A stretch of 24,230 nucleotides of DNA. Source: a virus. Numbering within the stretch: position 1 is the first letter of the stretch; every line of letters starts with the position of its first letter. A model generated the notes under the pieces. That model had not been told where the DNA came from, did no database searches, and saw nothing but the letters and a program-made list of their open reading frames with translations. Location: positions 1-24,230 of IMG/VR virus record IMGVR_UViG_3300044808_000005; one strand, written 5' to 3'. The translations under genes and the position numbers were made by a program. This document shows, one piece after another, positions 20,251 through 24,230 of this stretch.

Positions 20251-21767
20251 ACTGCTTGCTCGATGTGTCGAGCCTTGGTCATGTGCAAGGCGTAGCTATA
20301 GAGCGTCACGGGGTTGGCATGGGTAGCCGTGAAACGTGAACGCCAAGCTCGGAAGTATCCTGGCCCGGTCAGCTTCTGCTCTTCTTGAGTGGCCGTGGCG
20401 GTGCCATTCAGAGTCAGGATCGTATCCCCCTCGACGACATGCATGACAGAGAAGACCCCGGCCCCACGCATCTCAACGCCGACCCACTTGCCTCGCTTAC
20501 GCTCAGTGGGAGACCCGAAGTCGAACTCTTTGATCTCAGCCGCTGCCTCGTAGTTTGCTGCGTCGTCTTGGTATCTGGACTCCCCGAACTTGTAGACCTT
20601 TCCGTTGGAGGTTCGATCTCCTGAGTACACCCCTTTGAGCACAGAGTTGAGAATTACTGAGACGAATACGTGAGGCTTGATCCCAACCGGGCTCCACTTC
20701 GTCCATCCCTTCTGCTTGATGTGGTACACAAGATAGTTGTACGAGGCTCCTGAACCTGACCACGGAATCGTCAGCAACGACGCCCACGTCAGAGTCGACC
20801 ATGTGTTCCAGGTAGGAGCGATCGGGAAGGTCTCCAGAGCAAGGACGTACTTGTCCTGCCAGATAAAAGCCGATGAGGCATTGATTGTGGCGCTCGACAC
20901 GATAATGGCATCGAAGAAAGGCGAGATGGCAGACGAGATGTTTCGGACTGAGTTTCCATCAGTCTGATACACCCCTCGCACACTGAGAAAGTAGATGACC
21001 CCCTCATAGAGAACGAGGGTGTTCTTTGACACGCACCCGATCTCTGCGTTGAACGGACGGAGAATCCACGCCGTTGTGTCCGATCCCTGCACGTAGAGAA
21101 TCCACATCGCACCTGCCTTGAATACGATGAGGTAGTCCTGTACGTTCTGAACGGCAATGAGAACATCACCGTCACCTTCTCCAACTCCTACGTAGTTCGT
21201 GGCAGGCCAGCCAGTCGCCGTGAAATCGAACGGGTTTGAGAAGTAGATACGAGAGGCTACCGACCCAGCTCCATAGGAGTTCAGGACAAACAAACGATCC
21301 TTGAACACCTTGCACTGAGAACCCATCGGCGAGCCTGTGATAGCTGTGGCCGTCGTGCCGTCCCATTGAACGACAGTAGCGTCTCGACGCACCATGTAAA
21401 ACTTGTCCGTGTATTGAACTCCATGCTCCACGTTGCCCCACGGACCACCGGCGATGAGTGTCCAGGTGGCTCCATCCGTCGACGTGTAGAGGTTTGTCCC
21501 GGCTCGTGCAATGAACTGCTGCACAGAGGACGTGTTGAAGAAACCGAGAATCCTTACCGAGTTAGCGCCGAAGTCCGCTCCACCCTGAACAGCGTCGTCG
21601 TGGGCAGTACGCCAACCTGTCCTCTTAATCAGTTCTCCACCGTCTGACAGGTCAAAATTGACGGCATCCGTCAGTTCGGTATCAGCAATTGCATTGGCGG
21701 TCTCGCCGATATTGAGGCCCTTCCAGTGACGGACCTTGGCTACGGTCTCTCCGGTGGCTTGAGGCAT
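20247..21767 (-). CDS. Beta-propeller tail nozzle/hub-like protein
   Basis: A 506-residue protein built of repeated beta-blades: VQYTDKFYMVRRDATVVQW, DRLFVLNSYG, SRIYFSNPFDF, QDYLIVFKAGAMWIL, GVIYFLSVRGVYQTDGN. Sequences of this pattern, starting with a short strand region about nascent 'GLN...' and a DNA-proximal N-terminus, belong to short-tail tube/nozzle proteins such as T7 gp12 or the P22 gp10-type stabilising protein; similarity is at the level of fold pattern. ATG 21767 overlaps the upstream stop (TGATG) and is preferred to an in-frame start at 21800. It follows two fibre-like genes and the adaptor, the usual tail-gene cluster of podoviruses. Confidence 0.7.
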   Translation of the reverse strand: MPQATGETVAKVRHWKGLNIGETANAIADTELTDAVNFDLSDGGELIKRTGWRTAHDDAVQGGADFGANSVRILGFFNTSSVQQFIARAGTNLYTSTDGATWTLIAGGPWGNVEHGVQYTDKFYMVRRDATVVQWDGTTATAITGSPMGSQCKVFKDRLFVLNSYGAGSVASRIYFSNPFDFTATGWPATNYVGVGEGDGDVLIAVQNVQDYLIVFKAGAMWILYVQGSDTTAWILRPFNAEIGCVSKNTLVLYEGVIYFLSVRGVYQTDGNSVRNISSAISPFFDAIIVSSATINASSAFIWQDKYVLALETFPIAPTWNTWSTLTWASLLTIPWSGSGASYNYLVYHIKQKGWTKWSPVGIKPHVFVSVILNSVLKGVYSGDRTSNGKVYKFGESRYQDDAANYEAAAEIKEFDFGSPTERKRGKWVGVEMRGAGVFSVMHVVEGDTILTLNGTATATQEEQKLTGPGYFRAWRSRFTATHANPVTLYSYALHMTKARHIEQAV

Positions 21768-22327
21768 CAGGCTACCGCCACGAGTCTCATTGACGCCCAT
21801 GTGGTATAGGTAACGGCATCGAGAATGATCGTTACACCAGAGTTCTGATACACAGAAACTTCGGCGTAGTCACCGGCGTCGAAGTAGCACTCTCCCGCAT
21901 GAGTCTGTTCTGCGAACCAAATCGAGTTCGGGTTGGATTGTCCGGAGAACAGACTGGTCAATGCGACCCCCGCCGCACTGTATCTATACGCCTGAAAGAC
22001 ACGAATACCGCCAGGAGCGTAAATCTGCATCTGAACTCCGCTCTGAACCCGGTACGTGCCTGCTACCGGAGCAAAAAGTTTGGTGGGTGCAGCAACGTCC
22101 CAGAGATTAGCCGTGTCGTAGTCCTCGGCTGTCCATTGAACAGGAACAACCGTAGCGTGTACGATGTTTTGAGCGGTTGCACGAGTTACTCGACACCGAG
22201 GCGGCTTGGCGATGGCTAAGAGTCCGGCGTCGATCTTGGCCATGTTGTCGGACACGTCAGTCGTGACGTTTGCGAGATCAGCCGGAGCAGGCTTTCGAAG
22301 AAGAAGATGCGGAGTGGACGTCGCCAT
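21767..22327 (-). CDS. Fibre/receptor-binding-like protein, paralogue 2 (186 aa)
   Basis: A 186-residue protein paralogous to the one encoded just upstream. The N-terminal 45 residues (LLLRKPAPADLANVTTDVSD, then NMAKIDAGLLAIAKP) form the short virion-attachment segment common in phage tail-fibre and spike proteins. Residues about 60-186 are beta-rich with a jelly-roll (C1q/TNF-like) alternation: YDTANLWDVAAP, AGTYRVQSGVQMQI, GDYAEVSVYQNSG. Such head domains usually form trimers and bind host receptors. ATG 22327 overlaps the upstream stop (TAATG). Receptor binding is inferred. Confidence 0.65.
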   Translation of the reverse strand: MATSTPHLLLRKPAPADLANVTTDVSDNMAKIDAGLLAIAKPPRCRVTRATAQNIVHATVVPVQWTAEDYDTANLWDVAAPTKLFAPVAGTYRVQSGVQMQIYAPGGIRVFQAYRYSAAGVALTSLFSGQSNPNSIWFAEQTHAGECYFDAGDYAEVSVYQNSGVTIILDAVTYTTWASMRLVAVA

Positions 22328-22884
22328 TACGGGAGTCCCACCAACTTGGCAGTAGCCCACATGACATACGCCGGGTCAAGGTTGAGTACTGCTCCGGCGT
22401 TGTGATACGCCATGCACTCTACATAATCACCTACCGCCATGTTCATATCACACTCAACCGTCCCACCACAGTACCACGAGGCGTTAGGAGTAAAGTGTGA
22501 GATGGCGATGATGGTTGCAACGCCACCGATAGCAGTAGTTCTTTGGAGAAATAACGAGCGCTGACCACCAGCCGCCGAGATAGCAAACTGCGCTCCAAAG
22601 GAGAAGTTGTAAGTTCCTGCTACCGCACAGGTGAGTCGAGACGGTTGACCAGCCGCCCAAAAGACCGCCGTATCGTAGTCAACAATAGTCCAGACCATCG
22701 CTGAGGACACAGCTGAGCCAACCGCCTGAGCAGTAACCCTTGACACACGAGCACGCCGTGGCTTGGCGACCGCTAGGACTCCTGCGTCAATCTTGTCGTA
22801 GTTGTCGTCGAGGTCCGCAAGGTAGTTGACGAGATCGACGCCATCAGGCTTGCGGAGGTTGAGGAACGGAGTGTTAGTCGCCAT
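22327..22884 (-). CDS. Fibre/receptor-binding-like protein, paralogue 1 (185 aa)
   Basis: A 185-residue protein with the same layout as its neighbour: NLRKPDGVDLVNYLADLDDN, then YDKIDAGVLAVAKP as attachment segment, then a jelly-roll-like beta domain (AGTYNFSFGAQFAIS, GDYVECMAYHNAGAVLNLD). About 33 of the first 53 residues are identical between the two proteins, and the C-terminal parts share the GDY and aromatic pattern but differ in most surface positions. The ATG overlaps the adaptor stop (TAATG). The two could form hetero-oligomers or give two receptor specificities. Confidence 0.65.
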   Translation of the reverse strand: MATNTPFLNLRKPDGVDLVNYLADLDDNYDKIDAGVLAVAKPRRARVSRVTAQAVGSAVSSAMVWTIVDYDTAVFWAAGQPSRLTCAVAGTYNFSFGAQFAISAAGGQRSLFLQRTTAIGGVATIIAISHFTPNASWYCGGTVECDMNMAVGDYVECMAYHNAGAVLNLDPAYVMWATAKLVGLP

Positions 22885-23519
22885 TACCAGTCTCCTCCGT
22901 CACCTGGGAGCGCTCGTACCGCCGGGAAGGAGTCGCCACCCCCTGTAGCTCGATCGTGTGCTGCGTCGTTCGTTCGGAGTTCGACGTCAGCCTTCATACG
23001 ATCTGCCGCATTCCACTGTCCGTCCGTCTCATACGCCCTCTCGAGACAGCGGCGAACAATGGCCTCGTGGTACTGCTCAGGAATCTCGAAAACATCTGTC
23101 GGAACTACTACAGGGGCAGGGCGCTTGGTATGAGTGACCGTGATTATCCCCAGGTTATCCGGTGGTGTGGGGAAAACTTCGATACCGTTCTCACGGTATG
23201 CCCAATACGACGGAGTGTCTGTGCCGTATCCTGTGGCTCCACGGCCGGGGAAGCGGGAGTCGAGCTCCGCCCTGGAGATCATCTTGATGACGACACCGTT
23301 ATACGTCACTCGCTGGACCTCGAGCATGTTAGCGATAACGTATCGAGATTGTAGGGCGACCGACGCCGTAGTTGTGTCAGTCTGGTTGAGCTTCGTCTTG
23401 CGAACGATGTCGAGTTGGGCATCTGTGGCCCAACGAGCGATGTCATCGGTGGTGATGACCGCTCCGGCGACGTCCCCGAACTGCTTGGTTACTCGAGTTT
23501 GGACTTCACTCAGCAGCAT
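22884..23519 (-). CDS. Head-tail adaptor protein
   Basis: A 211-residue protein with the pattern of phage adaptor/head-completion proteins of short-tailed phages: N-terminal helices (VQTRVTKQFGDVAGAV, ARWATDAQLDIVRKT), a beta region with FPTPPDNLGIITVTHTKRPA, and a helix IPEQYHEAIVRRCLERAYE followed by a polar, flexible C-terminus. It would sit between the portal and the tail nozzle. It overlaps its upstream neighbour by 14 bases. The fold-pattern match is good but based on eye only. Confidence 0.7.
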   Translation of the reverse strand: MLLSEVQTRVTKQFGDVAGAVITTDDIARWATDAQLDIVRKTKLNQTDTTTASVALQSRYVIANMLEVQRVTYNGVVIKMISRAELDSRFPGRGATGYGTDTPSYWAYRENGIEVFPTPPDNLGIITVTHTKRPAPVVVPTDVFEIPEQYHEAIVRRCLERAYETDGQWNAADRMKADVELRTNDAAHDRATGGGDSFPAVRALPGDGGDW

Positions 23520-24009
23520 CAGGCACCCTCGTCCCGCTCCTGGTGCGAACCATGCACGGCATTGTAGCGCTCATGACGATGGTCTCGCCCCTATTCCTGC
23601 CGGGGAGGGTGTAGGTGTCCAGTGGGGAGCGGATGATGGCCTCGGTCATTTCACGAGCCTCTTCCTTCTCTTCCTCATACCGACGTTGTACCTCCGCAGC
23701 AGCACGACCGTTCACGTTTTCGAGACGTGACAAGATGTCGTGCCGCTGCGTGTCGGCCAGGTATAGCCGCTCCAGGACTTGAGCATCCAACGACCAGACG
23801 CCAAAGACCAGGCGCTCATGCCCGTCAGGACACAGCTCCATGATCCGGTAGGGCGGGTCGTCGAACTCGCCACCTCGGTCTGGATCGAGGTACTTGACCC
23901 GTAGGTTGGGGTCGTACTCACGGATACGTCGAACGATGTCCAACGTATCCGCCTCGACATAGACTCCGGCAGCAAGCTCGACGAGCCGCTGGTCGAGGTC
24001 GAAGCCCAC
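23506..24009 (-). CDS. Hypothetical structural-operon protein (167 aa)
   Basis: A 167-residue protein. GTG 24009 overlaps the upstream stop (TAGTG); the longer frame above it is out of context. Residues 1-80 are mixed (VYVEADTLDIVRRIREYDPN, then RVKYLDPDRGGEFDDPPYRI), and residues 85-140 form a long charged helix (AAAEVQRRYEEEKEEAREMT). The C-terminus is basic. I do not recognise it; a head-assembly or minor capsid role is suggested only by its place between a possible capsid gene and the adaptor. Confidence 0.6.
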   Translation of the reverse strand: MGFDLDQRLVELAAGVYVEADTLDIVRRIREYDPNLRVKYLDPDRGGEFDDPPYRIMELCPDGHERLVFGVWSLDAQVLERLYLADTQRHDILSRLENVNGRAAAEVQRRYEEEKEEAREMTEAIIRSPLDTYTLPGRNRGETIVMSATMPCMVRTRSGTRVPDAAE

Positions 24010-24230
24010 TAGCCCTCGATGACGTCCCGAAGCTCGCCGTGAGCGTTGCGCTGGGAGGTCCCGATCTCCCAATACTGCTTCATGAGACCTTCCCAGGCGT
24101 CGAAGTCCTTGACCCACTTGAGGATGGAGTTGTCCTTGTCCATCCAGGCCCATGGCTTGTTACGGTAGATCTTCACGACGTCCTCGGTGATGAACGTCAT
24201 CCGGTTGGGCCGAGCGTCGACGTCCTCGAC
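24009..24230 (-). CDS. C-terminal end of a structural protein, possibly the major capsid protein (partial)
   Basis: The frame is open to the window edge, giving at least 73 residues, so the start is outside. The end reads MTFITEDVVKIYRNKPWAWM, then SILKWVKDFDAWEGLMKQYW and a final RNAHGELRDV. The mix of aromatic residues with the closing 'RNAHG.L.D' is reminiscent of capsid C-termini in short-tailed phages, and the position just before head-completion and tail genes fits a capsid gene. The identification is tentative, since most of the protein is missing; an internal ATG at 24200 would otherwise give a 63-residue protein. Confidence 0.55.
   Translation of the reverse strand, partial: VEDVDARPNRMTFITEDVVKIYRNKPWAWMDKDNSILKWVKDFDAWEGLMKQYWEIGTSQRNAHGELRDVIEG

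Noticed and set aside
1-24230. tRNA genes, an integrase with attachment site, or insertion sequences
   Set aside because: No cloverleaf-like sequence, recombinase motif, or terminal inverted repeats flanking a transposase were found by eye; the rest of the genome may hold them.

Overview
The window is part of a double-stranded DNA phage genome (or a prophage-like copy) whose host is almost certainly an actinobacterium. It is GC-rich, it encodes a WhiB-family regulator and an Rpf-like muralytic enzyme (both actinobacterial families), it uses many GTG starts, and it has promoters placed so that some mRNAs would be leaderless. No integrase, tRNA, CRISPR array or insertion sequence was seen. The virion genes on the minus strand (adaptor, beta-propeller nozzle-like protein, three large internal-virion-type proteins, no tape measure or tail tube) suggest a short-tailed, podovirus-like particle.

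Left arm, plus strand, 1-13475. It starts inside an SNF2-type helicase. From 594 to 4867 there is a dense run of small genes joined by stop/start overlaps: zinc-ribbon proteins, a DUF4406/deoxyribosyltransferase-like protein, an AP2-like DNA-binding protein, HNH nucleases, and an unexpected Rpf-like lysozyme followed by a two-helix holin-like protein. A strong promoter at 4881 drives an unknown 302-aa protein (4961-5869). A second promoter at 5889 reads through an unusual leader containing two long hairpins and a possible 47-codon leaderless ORF before a Cas4/RecB-like nuclease with four cysteines. A third promoter (7450) drives a Sak4-like RecA ATPase and a DUF669-like ssDNA-binding candidate, followed by an intrinsic terminator. 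Then come a primase-helicase, a proofreading family A DNA polymerase, an AT-richer endonuclease VII-like gene and a small zinc-ribbon gene. Together these make up a replication and recombination module.

Right arm, minus strand, 24230-13465, read right to left: the C-terminal end of a protein that may be the capsid protein, a 167-aa protein, a head-tail adaptor, two tandem paralogous receptor-binding or fibre-like proteins, a beta-propeller nozzle-like protein, three small proteins, three internal-virion (ejectosome) candidates, an M15 endolysin with a peptidoglycan-binding domain, a holin-like membrane protein, a small basic protein, and whiB. Almost every junction is a 1-4 base stop/start overlap, which indicates one long late operon. 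The two arms converge at a hairpin at 13456-13483.

The most unusual feature is the leader at 5889-6079. It combines two near-perfect hairpins, an 8-base sequence in the first apical loop that is complementary to the downstream Shine-Dalgarno region, and a leaderless upstream ORF whose stop codon lies at that Shine-Dalgarno. Other notable points are promoters at 2330 and 13769 whose spacing predicts leaderless mRNAs, a GGTCTA motif recurring at promoters, and a second lysis-like gene pair in the early arm. All functional assignments come from motifs read by eye; no database search was run.
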